Made by a program: the position numbers and the translations under genes. The notes beneath the pieces are model-generated. The model was given only the letters and a program-made list of their open reading frames with translations, did no database searches and was not told the origin of the DNA. A stretch of DNA of 64,000 nt from Odobenus rosmarus divergens. Taxonomy: Eukaryota; Chordata; Mammalia; Carnivora; Odobenidae. Where the stretch lies: NCBI RefSeq assembly GCF_000321225.1, contig NW_004450464.1:1599567-1663566 (forward strand), in the 5' to 3' direction. Numbering within the stretch: position 1 is the first letter of the stretch; every line of letters starts with the position of its first letter. Below, piece after piece: positions 37,490 through 48,348 of the stretch.

Positions 37490-37615
37490 TAGGATCTATG
37501 GCGTCTAGGCCTGGTTCTGCCCCTTAGATTAGCTATATGTCACTGGGAAAGAATCATTACATCCATAGGCCTCAGAATTTTTCATCTGTAAATGAAGAAG
37601 AAATGGACTTCATGC
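37490..37615 (+). repeat. MIR SINE
   Basis: 'ggcctggttctgccccttag', 'gctatatgtcactgggaaag' and 'tttttcatctgtaaatgaag' follow MIR core order. Confidence 0.7.
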
Positions 37616-37870
37616 CATCATTTATTTATTCAACTGATACTTGATTCTGTGCTAGGTACAGTCCTCATCACCGTAAAACTAGTACAGAAGACAGACTGAT
37701 TAAAATGAAATGTTATCAGTGCATTGAAAGAGATGTGCACGAAGATGCTATAATAATTTGTGGGAGGATGTAATCTTGACTCACTCATTCATTCATTCAA
37801 AAATATTATGGACGGCCTTTTTATGTTCTGAGAATTGTTCAGATGCTGCAAATGCAAACGTGAATATTGA
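37616..37870 (-). repeat. Two L2-type LINE 3' end fragments
   Basis: 37618-37695 ('tttatttattcaactgatac', 'ctgtgctaggtacagtcc') and 37778-37865 ('tcactcattcattcattcaa', 'ttctgagaattgttcagatg') are separate reverse-strand L2 termini about 80 bp apart. Confidence 0.55.
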
Positions 37871-38189
37871 AGTATTGGAAAAGGTAAGAGTTAGTGAAGA
37901 GAAAGTGATGAGAGACTGGAACAGGATGTATCAGGCAGAAAGAGACATAAGTATAAAAGCAAGCTGGTGGGAGGTGAGATTGGAAAAGGAGGTAGGAATC
38001 CTTCCAGGTAGGGCCCTTTCTTGGTTTGGTAAGTAGTAGATATTGAATCTCAAATCCATGAGGAACTGAGGATGGCAGGCTTAGATCTACACATTGAACA
38101 ACCAACCTGTGGCATTGTGAGTATTGGATTAGAGGAACCAGTACTGGAGGCAGAGAGGTAATTTAGGAGACTGCGCTAAGGTACTACTC
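37871..38189. other. Unassigned DNA
   Basis: Purine-rich ('aaggtaagagttagtgaaga'). Frames on both strands (37758-38036 +, 37839-38105 -) are unremarkable. Confidence 0.35.
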
Positions 38190-38590
38190 ACCTCATTTCT
38201 TTGGAAGACAATGTGGCAATATCTGTAGAGATGGAAAATCCTCATTCTCTTAAACCAGTTGTTTCCATTTCCAGGGAATGATCCCCCCAGTACATTCAAG
38301 AGTATGAAGGGGATTCAGGACTATTTGAAAGAGAAAAACATTAAAGCAAAGTGTTTTGCAATGCTACACTTCTGGTTATTTAAATAATGAAATATCCATA
38401 CTATTTGGGGATGAAAAGCATATTGCAGATACAGATACATTGAAATGTAATAAACAAGAAGCTGTACTGTTGAGTGAAAAAAAACAAGGAGAAGCAACAG
38501 AGGTATTTATAATGAGATGATGTACAGTTAGCTTCATTGTGACAGTGTACAAAGAATGAATGGAATAAGAAATCTAAGCGAAGAGACTTA
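38190..38590 (+). mobile_element. Old LINE-1 3' end (L1M-type)
   Basis: 'ttggaagacaatgtggcaat' + 'atctgtagagat', 'ccatttccagggaatgatcc', 'aataatgaaatatccatact', 'tactgttgagtgaaaaaaaa' and 'gaggtatttataatgagatg' follow an old L1 3' end in order. Confidence 0.65.
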
Positions 38591-38910
38591 AAATAGGTGA
38601 ACAGAAAAATAGAAAGATGGCAAAAGAAAATTAGAAATAAACATAAAATGGAGTTTTTGAATGGAAGAACTAATAGATGATCTTAGAGCCTCCCAAGATG
38701 CTAGTCAAGATAGGACTGGAAAGTATTTCATGAGATTTAGTAGTTTGGAGGTCAGAGGAGGTAAGCTTCTCGTAAAGATTTCCTTTAAGAACAGACATAT
38801 CCATCACTAGCACCATATGGTATGAATATAAAATAAGCTTTTTTAAGGGAAAATTTCATGCATAAAGCACATCATCCCCTGGGCTCTCACCCTACAGAAC
38901 ACTATGCTCA
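38591..38910. other. Unassigned DNA
   Basis: A-rich text continues for about 60 bp from the old L1, then unrecognised DNA. Confidence 0.35.
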
Positions 38911-38925
38911 GGTTGGTAGAGTTGA

Positions 38926-39440
38926 AATAGCCAAATTATGGAAAGAGTCCAAATGTCCATCAATTGATGAATGGATAAAGAAGATGTGGTATACACACAC
39001 ACACACACACACACACAGGAATATTACTCAGCCTTCAAAAAGAATGAAATCTTGCCATTTGCAATGATGTGGATGAAGGTAGAGTGTATTATGCTAAATG
39101 AAATAATTCAGTCAGAGAAAGAAAAACACCATATGATTTCACTCACTTGTGGAATTTTAGAAACAAATGAACATAGGGGAAAGAAGAAAAAAAAGGGAGG
39201 CAAATCATAAGAGACTATTAACTATAGGGAACAAACTGAGGGTTGCTGGATGGGAGGTGGGCAGGGGATGAGCTAAATGGGTGATGTGTATTAAGGAGGG
39301 CACTTGTGATGAGCACTGAGTGTTATATATAAGTGATGAATCACTAAGTTCTACTCCTAAAACCAATATTATACTATATGTTAACTAAAATTTAAATAAA
39401 AACTTGAAACATAAAAGAACAAAAAACAAACATACAAAAG
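38926..39440 (+). mobile_element. 5'-truncated carnivore LINE-1 with internal (AC)n
   Basis: L1 ORF2 C-terminal tail (IAKLWKESKCPSIDEWIKK in the 38858-39067 frame), then (AC)n at 38993-39017 where the consensus has a short TA/CA string, then the 3' UTR ('aaactgagggttgctggatg', 'cacttgtgatgagcactgag') and A tail. The target-site duplication is 15 bp with one mismatch (ggttggtagagttga at 38911-38925, ggttggtacagttga at 39441-39455). Confidence 0.97.
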
Positions 39441-39455
39441 GGTTGGTACAGTTGA

Positions 39456-39879
39456 CTTAGAGCACCAGAGAGAGGATCCAAGAAAGAAGAAGGATGGCAG
39501 CAAGGGCAATATCCAGTAATTACATAACAAAAGAACTTCCTGGTCAATGAAACACCTCAGAAAGGAGAGGCTGAAGCTCTGGGGCTGGCATCAGCCTGTT
39601 TTTCCAGTGGGCTAACTCAGATGTGCAGAGCAGGCTCCTTCTAGCTTCCTGGAAAAGGAAGGAAATAAAACTCCAGGACATCTAGAATTGTCTCTCCAGC
39701 TTCACCTCCCTTCCTTGGAGGCTCATTAAATATGATTCTCTCCAAAGGCTTAATTTGATTTTAGATTTGTAGCATTTTCTAAAGTGCAGTCTGTGAGGAG
39801 ATTTTGATAAGACCATCTGTAGCTCAAAAAGGGGGTGGCTTATCTAACTTTGGGGGAAGGTCATAGTACTCCCTTCTGT
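39456..39879. other. Unassigned DNA
   Basis: No feature recognised. Confidence 0.4.
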
Positions 39880-40680
39880 CTCAGGGCATTATGGATACTA
39901 CATGGAGCTACTGCAGTATTGTGATTTGTAATAAGAGATATATAAGTTGGATTTTTGTCCAGTTGCTGGCACCGAACTCCTAACACCCTTGGATTTTCCT
40001 GAGTAATGAGAGCAACGAAGGTGTCTCTTGTTATGTTGATGAGGTGACTTTTGAACTCCATCTAAGTTTAGGGGCTGGTTGCCAGGTGAACCAACCATGT
40101 GATCAGAGGGATGAAACTTTCAGTACCACCCTTCCCCACCCCAGAGCTCTGGGGAGGGGAGAGGTGTGGAGGTTGAACCAATCACCTGTGGTCAATGACT
40201 TATCAGTCATGATCATGTAATAAAACCTTCATAAAAACCCCAAAGGACTGAGTTCAGAGAGCTTCCAGGTTGGGAAGCTCCTGGTGATTAGGGAGAGTGG
40301 TGCACCTGGAGAGGCTGTGGAAGCTCTGAGCCCTTTCCCCATGACTCGCCCTGTGCATCTTTTACATTTGGCTGTTCCTGAGTTATATCCTTTTATAACA
40401 AACTGGTAATCTAGGGGCTTCCCGAGTTCTGTGAGCCACTCTAGCAAATTAAACCCAAGGAGGGGCTATTGGGAACCCCTGGTTTTATAGCCAGTCTTCC
40501 AAAGTACACAAAACAACGTGGACTTGTGATTGGTATCTGGAGCTGGAAGGGGTCACTGGAACCTCTGGTTTGTAGCAGCTGGTAGGTAACAGCCTGGGCT
40601 TGTGACTAGTGTCTGAAGTGGGGGCGGGGGATGGGGCAGTGTTGTAGGACTGAACCCTTGACTTTGGAATCTGATGGGAA
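39880..40680 (+). mobile_element. Probable solo LTR of an old endogenous retrovirus-like element
   Basis: Blocks in order match an old mammalian LTR that I recall: 'ggggctggttgccaggtgaa', 'ggggaggggagaggtgtgga', 'catgtaataaaaccttcata' (TATA-type region), 'ttcagagagcttccaggttg', 'gctgttcctgagttatatcc', 'ttctgtgagccactctagca', 'ggaggggctattgggaaccc' and 'gtgtctgaagtgggggc'. The poly(A)-signal position reads 'ttataacaaactgg' where relatives have AATAAA. No internal retroviral coding region follows and no second LTR is seen. Family name not assigned. Confidence 0.65.
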
Positions 40681-41554
40681 GCACTCGCCAGCTTCAATAC
40701 ACATGTTGAAAATGATTCCAGGAACCAAACTGAGCTACCATTCCACATCTTTAATAGGAAGAGGGAATTATTCCTTGATTCCCTACCCCCATCCTGGACT
40801 GAATATATTCATGCCCAATCACTCAAAATTTGTCATCCCTCTTTCAGAATGAGCCAGGCACTCTGCTCTTTATCTGGATTTGTGAGTTCTATAAGGCTTC
40901 AGAAGATTGTCACTTAGTCATCATAATCGGTCTCTGTGAATGTGTGAGGGTAGCCAAAGCAGCACCTGAGGGAAAGTAACTATCTGAATTCAAGTTGATA
41001 AAATTATCTTTCATCTGAGCAAGGTGTTGGTCAAAACAATTTCTCTTGTGTCGATTTTATGTCCTTTCTGGTAGTAATACCACAGTGGAATGAGTTAAAC
41101 ATTGTTCCGGAAGCTATAGGAGGGAGATGACGGTTGCACTTGCTTGATTGGCTTTTTCATTCCAGATAGAGTTTTGGATTTTGTTTCTCTATATGGACAT
41201 GTATATGTACAACTTAAAAACTGAATTTGTGACTGAAATTGTTCTATTGATTTCCATTAACTATAATTCAATCATGGATCAATAATAAAAGAACATGATG
41301 GTAACATCAGTAAATCTGATAGAATTCTATAGCCATCCATGATGATGATGCTAACCGGCTGACAGCTGGTGACACGGGCTGGAACTTCAGGTGATACTTT
41401 GGCTTTAGAGCACATGATCCTAAGGACCAGTGGAGGCTGCACTGCTCATGCGGGCACTCCCCAGCATCTAACATAAAGATCAAATCTGTGATTATGTCAT
41501 TGTTCCTATGAAAAGGCTGTCTGTTAGTATTAGCTTTTCTTATGGCATGTGGTC
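40681..41554. other. Unassigned unique DNA
   Basis: No feature recognised. Some GC-richer text at 41350-41470. Confidence 0.4.
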
Positions 41555-42440
41555 ATATCAGCTGTGGTTTTAATTAGCATTTCCCTGATAACAAATGTGC
41601 ATATTCATCATTTGGATATCTTCCTTTGTAAAGTTCTGGTTTAAAGTTCTCTAACCTTTGCTTTTCATTAAAAAGTTTATAAATTATTTAACAATGGCCA
41701 TTTTCTAATTATCTTTGATGTCAGATTTAATTATTTTGTGGTCAGAGACCAATATTCTCTGATCTTAATAATTAGAATGTTTTTGAAACTTACTTTATAG
41801 TGCAGAATGTTCAAATGTGCACTTAAAATAATGTGTACCGTGCACTCATTTGCACAGTTCAAAATGTGGCAAACTAAGCAAAGTTGGCAAATTATACATC
41901 TCATAAATTATCTCTCATTACTGATTTTTATCTGATTTTTACTTAAGAAGGTAAGATTTTCAGCTATGATTATGTATTTGTCTATTCTTCCATTTACTTT
42001 CATCAATGTTTGCTTTCTATGTTTTGTAGTTATTTGTTATATACACATTGAAAATTGCTTTCTTTGTGTTGAATTGTCTCTTTTATCATTAAAAATCCAA
42101 TTTATCTCTTGCAATATTCTTTCCTTAAAGTCTATGTTAGTGTTGATACAGCAACTTTCTTTTATTTAATGTTTACAGAGTATATATTTCCTCATCATTT
42201 ACTTTCATGCTCTCTATGTTCTTATAGGTGATGTTTACCTACTAGAATATAAATAGCATATTTTTTGTAACCAGTGTGACCAACTTTGTCTTTTAAGTAT
42301 TTGGCTCACTTACATTTAAAGAAATTATTATGTTTGGGTTTATGTCTGTCATCTTGCTATTTGTTTTCTATTTGTTCCTCTACTTTCATTCTTTAGTCAT
42401 CATTTCCCGACTTCCGTTGAATTCAGTGTAGTCCTAGGCA
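41555..42440 (-). mobile_element. Old LINE-1 ORF2 relic with an internal deletion
   Basis: 41555-41690 ('gtggttttaattagcatttc', 'atttggatatcttcctttgt') is antisense of the ORF2 C-terminal region. 41720-42440 ('attttgtggtcagagaccaa', 'aatgttcaaatgtgcactta', 'ttcttccatttactttcatc', 'ctcacttacatttaaagaa') is antisense of an upstream ORF2 part. The piece between is missing. No frame survives. Confidence 0.7.
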
Positions 42441-42561
42441 TCCAGAACACTGATTCTGGTAATTGTCACAATTGTAAAGCTGAAATTTATTACCCTAATA
42501 GTTAAAACCTTTATAAATGTATTCTTCTAAATTATCCTTAGCCTAAAGATCCCATCTACTC

Positions 42562-42760
42562 TTTTTTTTTTAAAGATTTTATTTATTTATTTGACAGAGA
42601 GAGACACAGCGAGAGAGGGAACACAAGCAGGGGGAGTGGGAGAGGGAGAAGCAGGCTTCCCGCTGAGCAGGGAGCCCGATGCGGGGCTCGATTCCAGGAC
42701 CCTGGGATCATGACCTGAGCCGAAGGCAGACGCTTAACGACTGAGCCACCCAGGCGCCCC
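42562..42760 (-). mobile_element. Carnivore SINE, young-type subfamily
   Basis: Full element with 'gacagagagagacacagcga', 'gatgcggggctcgattccag', 'gaaggcagacgcttaacgac' and head 'cacccaggcgcccc'. By eye it differs by about two substitutions from the 61.8-kb copy over their ~110-bp shared part, so both are probably recent. No clear target-site duplication. Confidence 0.97.
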
Positions 42761-44639
42761 TTACGTTTTTATTTTCAATCATCACTTTGCATAATAGTTA
42801 ATTTGTGCATATGATTTCTTTCTATATTTTCAACATCATCTATCACATTGCCTTACATAGAGTGAAAACACGGTAAAGAATAATCAGTTATACAGTTGAT
42901 GTTGCCTGCATGGTATACGTTAGAAAGACCAGTGTTGTTGCTACAGCATTTTTAAAGCAAAGCTAATTTTCAAGACTGCTTTGTCAATGGATTCTCATGT
43001 AGGTACAAGGTGACTGTAGTTGAATGCTTCAGTAAGCAGTGGGGGTTTTGTGCTAGGGGCAATATATCAGGGATTAATTGTCACTTGGGAAATAAATTAG
43101 ATAACAATCAAGGTTACACAAAAATTACACTGTCTTAAGAATAAATGTTAGCTGGGAAGGCATAAATGAACTGATAATCAGGTGGGAAGATGTTATGGCA
43201 AAGGAATGGGTTTCCTTAAACAACTTTTATAACTAACGGAGTTTTGATAAGATATTACCCTCGGCCAATAAAAATCCACTGAAAAATAATGAAATCTACA
43301 AGGGTGATTGCTGCAGTTCCTCAGACCCCCACAGAGGCTCCACGGGCGGTCCGCCCTGGCTTCTTGTCTGCCTCTTCCACTATTTACAAACATAATGAAA
43401 ATGAAAATGAATATGCTGCTTGGCTGCTACTGTAACAAGGACTGTGAGAATACTGTGTTAGTTTGTCAGGGGTGACCTTTATGCATTTCATTGTTGATAG
43501 AAAACTCAGGCAGGTCGGACAACATTCTCATTTCTTCAAGAAAGATTTGAAAGTGTTAATGTCAGCTCCTTTTCAAATTACTTCTTGGCAAAGTGTTGCT
43601 TTTCCATTTGCATTTAGTTGGCTTTGTTTTGTTATTTTATTAAAACCTATGATTAATTTATATTTATGAAAAATGAAGATGAATAAGAGAGATGGAGTGT
43701 AATTTTCCAACCATCGTTGACTGAAATTCAGGAGGTGTTGGTCCATTGGTTATGGTTAGTCATTGTATTATGTCATCAGTAGGAATCACCAACTTTCTAG
43801 TTCTTCACAATACTATAAACCAGATCAAAAAAGCTTTTAGGTACATATTTTTAATCCCATTGTTATGGTAACATTTGAAAGAGAGGCAGAAGCCTTCACA
43901 TTTCAACCCAAGATCAAACATTCTTTTTTTTTCTTCTAAAGTAAACATTTCAGAGGCACCATGTTTTCTTACACATAGAGCTGAACATTTGGTTCGGAAT
44001 CTTATGAATGTTCTTGTATATGAGAAAGCCAGAAGGTCAGAGAAATGCAGAAGGAAAACTCAGAATTACTGATACTAATCTATCAACAGTGTTTATTCTA
44101 AATTGGAATTTGGCTTTTTCTAAAGTTTGCTGCCTATGGAAGTCAGGAAGCCCCTCAGCCTGAAATCTTTGTTTTGACTTTTCAGAAAGGCCTTCACATG
44201 CTTTCTTGAAACTTATTGGCTATACAAGGTTCTAAACAGCCAGGTTATCTGAAATCTCAAACAACAGCTGAGTAGAAGCAGCAAATTAGGAGAAGGGGAC
44301 TTCCAGAGGCAGGCTGGAGGTAGCACACCAGCCACCTGAAGTCCTGACATCAAGAAAGACAAATCAAGGGTCCTGTATTGCAGTCTAGCACAATTACATG
44401 GTCATGCTTTCGATTTTTGTTATAGAAAAATTGAGATATGTTAGGTATGCCAGGAAAATAAAAAGCATGGACCGGTAAACAGTAGATCATTTCAGAGACA
44501 CATTTCCATCAAAGGTTTACGCTCTTATCTGGAATACGCATTCATGTGGAATACTCTGGCGATGGGTTTCCTTGCTCGATTAGCATTTGGTCCAAGCCTT
44601 GATGCTTACAAGATTTACAAGATTTGAAGTTTACAAGAT
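42761..44639. other. Repeat-poor unique DNA
   Basis: No exon recognised. 43080-43390 has a GC-richer core (ccacgggcggtccgcc at about 43340-43355) and homeobox-type motifs. Frames at 43193-43393 (-) and 43463-43669 (+) have no known domain. Confidence 0.4.
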
Positions 44640-44808
44640 TTGAAGTAGTGTCACATGCATTAGCTCATTTGAGATCTGCGGTAATCCTAGGAAATAGACA
44701 AGTATTATCATGCTCGTTGTATAAATAGGACTTTTGAAGTTCAGAATAGTCAGACTTATTCATGCCACAAAACAGTAAGAGGAAAACAAAAGATGAAGTC
44801 AAGTCTCC
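44640..44808 (-). repeat. MIR SINE
   Basis: 'cacatgcattagctcatttg', 'gtattatcatgctcgttgta' and 'ttttgaagttcagaatagtc' follow the reverse MIR consensus. Confidence 0.65.
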
Positions 44809-45617
44809 TCTTTATTGCTTTTTTCTCCAGCCTTCATGCTCTGTGACTTCCATTCCACAAAGGCCATGTGCCTTCCTATCCAGGCAGTTTTAGAAAATAG
44901 GTTTTTCAGTGGGTTCTTTCAGCATTATGTGTAGAGAACTTAGGATTTGTTAATGAAATAGTATATAATTTAATTTAAATATAACCTCTATATTCTCTGA
45001 CTTCTGTTTCTCTATCTCATGTCTGATTCCCACTACTCTAGGTGTGTAAAATGAACAAGATTGCCTTTGTCTTTTAATGCAATGTTGTAACCAAAAGAAG
45101 AAAACTGTAGGGTAACTGTAGAATCACAAGCTAAAACACTGAGATGTATTTTTAACAAATGTATGTGTATTGCTTTGTGGAAATTCCTGCATTCAAGGAT
45201 TACTTACCAATTTACAGGCCTTTGAGTGTGTGGTATATGCTAGGTAGTGGGACTAGTTTATTAAATATAAAAGTCATGCCGTCTTTCTCTTAGAGCTTTA
45301 AAGGTATTGCCCTGGTTCCATAAGCAAATGTTACTAGCAAATATTAATATATAATAGCATGCAATGATCACTCAGCAATGATATCAATAATTATATTATT
45401 ACCAACATACAATCATTATGATAAATGCTATATGATTATAAATTGTGTTTTTATTAATATAAAATTAGTATTAATGTTGTCAAATATACAAATATTATCA
45501 ATATAATTTAATGGTATAGGTATTGAATTCGGTTGACAGCAGGTGCCAGAGAAAATGCAAAGATAAGCAGGGAGAAAAAAATAACTCTACTTTGTTTGCT
45601 TCTTTGTGTAACACATA
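44809..45617. other. Unassigned AT-rich DNA
   Basis: 45320-45510 is extremely AT-rich. No gene or repeat recognised. Confidence 0.4.
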
Positions 45618-45642
45618 AATATATATATATATATATATATAA
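45618..45642 (+). repeat. (TA)n microsatellite
   Basis: About 12 uninterrupted TA units. Confidence 0.95.
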
Positions 45643-45904
45643 CTGAGGTAATTAAAAATACCTCAGATGTAAATAGCATCTCTTTTCCCAAAGTGTTGTG
45701 AAGATAACATGAATCTCCATCTATGTTGTGAGTGCATAAATAATGATACTTGGGTGTTGTGTTTTTGGTGGTTCAGATTTAAGGAAATCCATTTCTTTAT
45801 AGCTCTGTATATGGCAACCATTGTACTACTAGAGCTACAGGTTCAACTATTTGGCTACAAAAATATTTGCAATTCTTAAACTTGAGTAAAGGTGAGCAAA
45901 ATGC

Positions 45905-46128
45905 CAAGAGAGGCAGTACTGTGTCTTTAAAATGTAAGAGACATGGATTTGAAACTCAACCTTAGGATTTCCAAAGACATGTGACAAATAGGCAATTTGG
46001 TTTTATTCTCTGAACCTCAGTTTTCTCACTTGTGAAAAGGGTGGACGTGAGAAGGAAGAGTGGTAGTGTATCTAAAGAATACAGTGCAGTGCCTGGCACA
46101 TAGTAAGCACTGAATAAATGGCAACAAC
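45905..46128 (+). repeat. MIR SINE, near full length
   Basis: 'acatggatttgaaactcaac', 'gacatgtgacaaataggcaa', 'ttctctgaacctcagttttc', 'tcacttgtgaaaagggtgga' and 'cagtgcctggcacatagtaa' + 'gcactgaataaatgg' follow MIR from the tRNA-related part to the 3' end. Confidence 0.85.
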
Positions 46129-46179
46129 ATAACAATGTGTATCAATCAAGTAGGGGATGGATTGCTTTTTTGTCTCTTT

Positions 46180-46358
46180 TTTTTTAAAGATTTTGTTTAT
46201 TTACTCATGAGAGACAGAGAGAGACAGAGAGAGAGAGGCAGAGGGAGAAGCAGCCTCCCAAGGAGCAGGGAGCCCAATGCGGGACTCAATCCCAGGACTC
46301 TGTGGATCATGACCTGAGCCTAAGGCAGACGCCCAACCATCTGAGCCACCAGATGCCC
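46180..46358 (-). mobile_element. Carnivore SINE
   Basis: T-rich tail, GA-rich block, 'ggatcatgacctgagcctaa' and a head worn to 'gagccaccagatgccc'. A 17-bp target-site duplication with two mismatches is seen (46163-46179 and 46359-46375, sharing gtctcttt). One extra base in the core ('ctctgtggatcatg'). Confidence 0.94.
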
Positions 46359-46474
46359 TGCTCTTGTGTCTCTTTACAATTTATGTTACCTGGTGGTATT
46401 TTCTTGTAACTAGCTTTTAATATATTTAATACCTTTTTTGATATGTTTTGCCTCTTATTTTATACTGAGCTTCA

Positions 46475-46600
46475 GAAAATGATCATTATCTAGTAGCTCT
46501 TATGTGCAATGCATTGTGCCACACGCTGAGCAAAAATGAAGGGGAATGTGAAATGCTCCCAGCTTCACGGAGCTATCACAATGAGACATTTCCCTTTACT
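46475..46600 (-). repeat. L2/MIR-type fragment
   Basis: 'agctcttatgtgcaatgcat', 'tgtgccacacgctgagc' and 'tcccagcttcacggagctat' read as reverse L2 3' end (ctatgtgccaggcactg ... cctcatggagctta). Confidence 0.45.
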
Positions 46601-47185
46601 GATCGGCAACTCAGATGTTTCCAGGAGCGTCAAATGTTCAACCAAATAAAAAGATAGAAATATGTAAGTCTGCTGCAAATGAATGCATGATTTAAATTTC
46701 AAATCTCCCACTTACTGAGTTGCACTCATGAATTAATAAGATCTGTCCCAGTGTAGCTTATTTAATAAGGATTGTGTCCACCAGAATTACAGTGTTCTCT
46801 TTCATTAAAACTATGGTCGTTAAAAATGATGAGACAAAGTGTGGTTTTTGTGAATGAAAATTTCACAGCACCTCAGTTGTGTTTAGCGTTCATAGCAAAA
46901 GCAGTGGAACCGGCAGCCAGACATATCAGTCAACAACAATGCCGCCTAATTGGACACACCTGTGAATGGGGAAGGCTTAAATTGGATTCTGTGATATATG
47001 TAGCTCATATAATGGTCTCACTTGTGGTCCCATAATTTTTGAGTATTTTGGTCATGTAGCTCAGTTTTTTTTTGTTCTCTTCTGTTGTATATAGACTGAT
47101 ATCTAGAGAGGGTGTCAGTCGTTTATTTTACTTGACTTTCATGAAAATAGCAATATTGATAATAACTGAGGTCACCTTCTATAAT
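46601..47185. other. Repeat-free block, candidate conserved non-coding DNA
   Basis: No repeat recognised. 46760-47035 is open for 87 codons on plus but without known protein content. It has several transcription-factor-type motifs close together (see findings). Function is unproven. Confidence 0.35.
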
Positions 47186-47430
47186 GAAAGCATATTACTT
47201 TTTGCTGGTCTGGCTTGAGAAAAGCTAAGACTACCCTTCCAGGCATCACAGAGGTAGCTATATGACTTGGCTGCACATTCAAAAGGCCCCATCCATTGAA
47301 GCACAGTGATCGTTTCAAGGATAGGCACATGACCCAAGTGGAGTCAGACTTTCTCCTGAATCTTTTCTACTAGGGATTGCAAGAACTTCAATAAAAGACA
47401 TAACCTTAGTCCAAAATGCACCACACACTC
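47186..47430. repeat. Probable old interspersed repeat, family not named
   Basis: 'gaagcacagtgatcgtttca', 'aggataggcacatgacccaa' and 'gtggagtcagactttctcct' closely follow a mammal-wide repeat with 'cacagtgattggttcaggga tgggcatgtgacccaagc...ccaatgagagtc' (split here for brevity). Strand nominal. Confidence 0.5.
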
Positions 47431-48235
47431 TAATTTTGGCAATATTTAATTCTTTCTCTTAAACTAGACTTTATAACTCTGCAATAGTTTGTCGTTGTAT
47501 TTGCTCTATGAGATGAGTTATTATCTTTGATCAGAGACAAATTTAATTATGTGCCCTGAAAAATCTCATTTTTCTCAAGTACATCAAAATAATATTTTAT
47601 TGGAAATACTATTAAACATCCAACTGGTCAAACTTAATTCAGGAAACTGCCATTTAATTTCATGGCGCCTAATATCACATGGTCTCCACACACATTCAGA
47701 TTCACAAAGTGAGAATATAAAAATATCTCTTAAAAAGATATTTTTTAAAAATCAGTTAAATTAATTAAGTAATGTGAATACAATTGCAGTATCAACTTTC
47801 ACCTCAAGGAGGGAGAAATATGGGATCATTTTGTTCAGAGGTTCTTGTCTTGATTCACAGCCTTGATTTCTTAAAAAAGTTACTTCACAATTATATTTTC
47901 CTTAGTTGGCTTGCTCACATCTTTCCCTTTCCCTTGGGTTCAAAGCTGGTATTTATTTGGAGATCTATTATGTTTTCCCATTTCAAATAGATTAGATGTA
48001 GATTGAAACCTATTCCAAGAAAACAAAAATGAATACCCAGATAGCATAATCAATAAATAATGTTCTCCCGTTTTATCCATTTGCTGTGAAAACTCATCCC
48101 AGCTTCCTTATTCGGTTAACTGTAAGAGATGTTCCTAGATTCCCAATCTCATCATGTTTGCCAGATTTTACTCCTAACACTTTAATTATATTTTATGTTT
48201 ATGTATAAATGAATGACATGATTATAGAACCAAAA
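47431..48235. other. Unassigned DNA
   Basis: No feature recognised. Frames at 47549-47764 and 47784-47990 are unremarkable. Confidence 0.4.
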
Positions 48236-48348
48236 AATGTAGATTAAAGCCCTGCTTTTTATTCAGCTGGGGCAACATTGGACAAATTATAGCTTTTCTA
48301 AGTTCCACTTTCTGTATCTGCAAAGTAGGAAAATTCAGAATGATTTTA
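48236..48348 (+). repeat. MIR SINE fragment
   Basis: 'attaaagccctgctttttat', 'acattggacaaattatagct' and 'tttctgtatctgcaaagtag' follow MIR core order. Confidence 0.55.

Noticed and set aside
37616..37870. Evenly spaced 'attcattcattca' strings as a possible array
   Set aside because: They are ends of independent L2 copies, not a CRISPR-like or satellite array. No such array is seen in the window.
46772..47035. 87-codon frame as a small gene
   Set aside because: No signal peptide, domain or start context to support coding; better treated as possible non-coding constraint.
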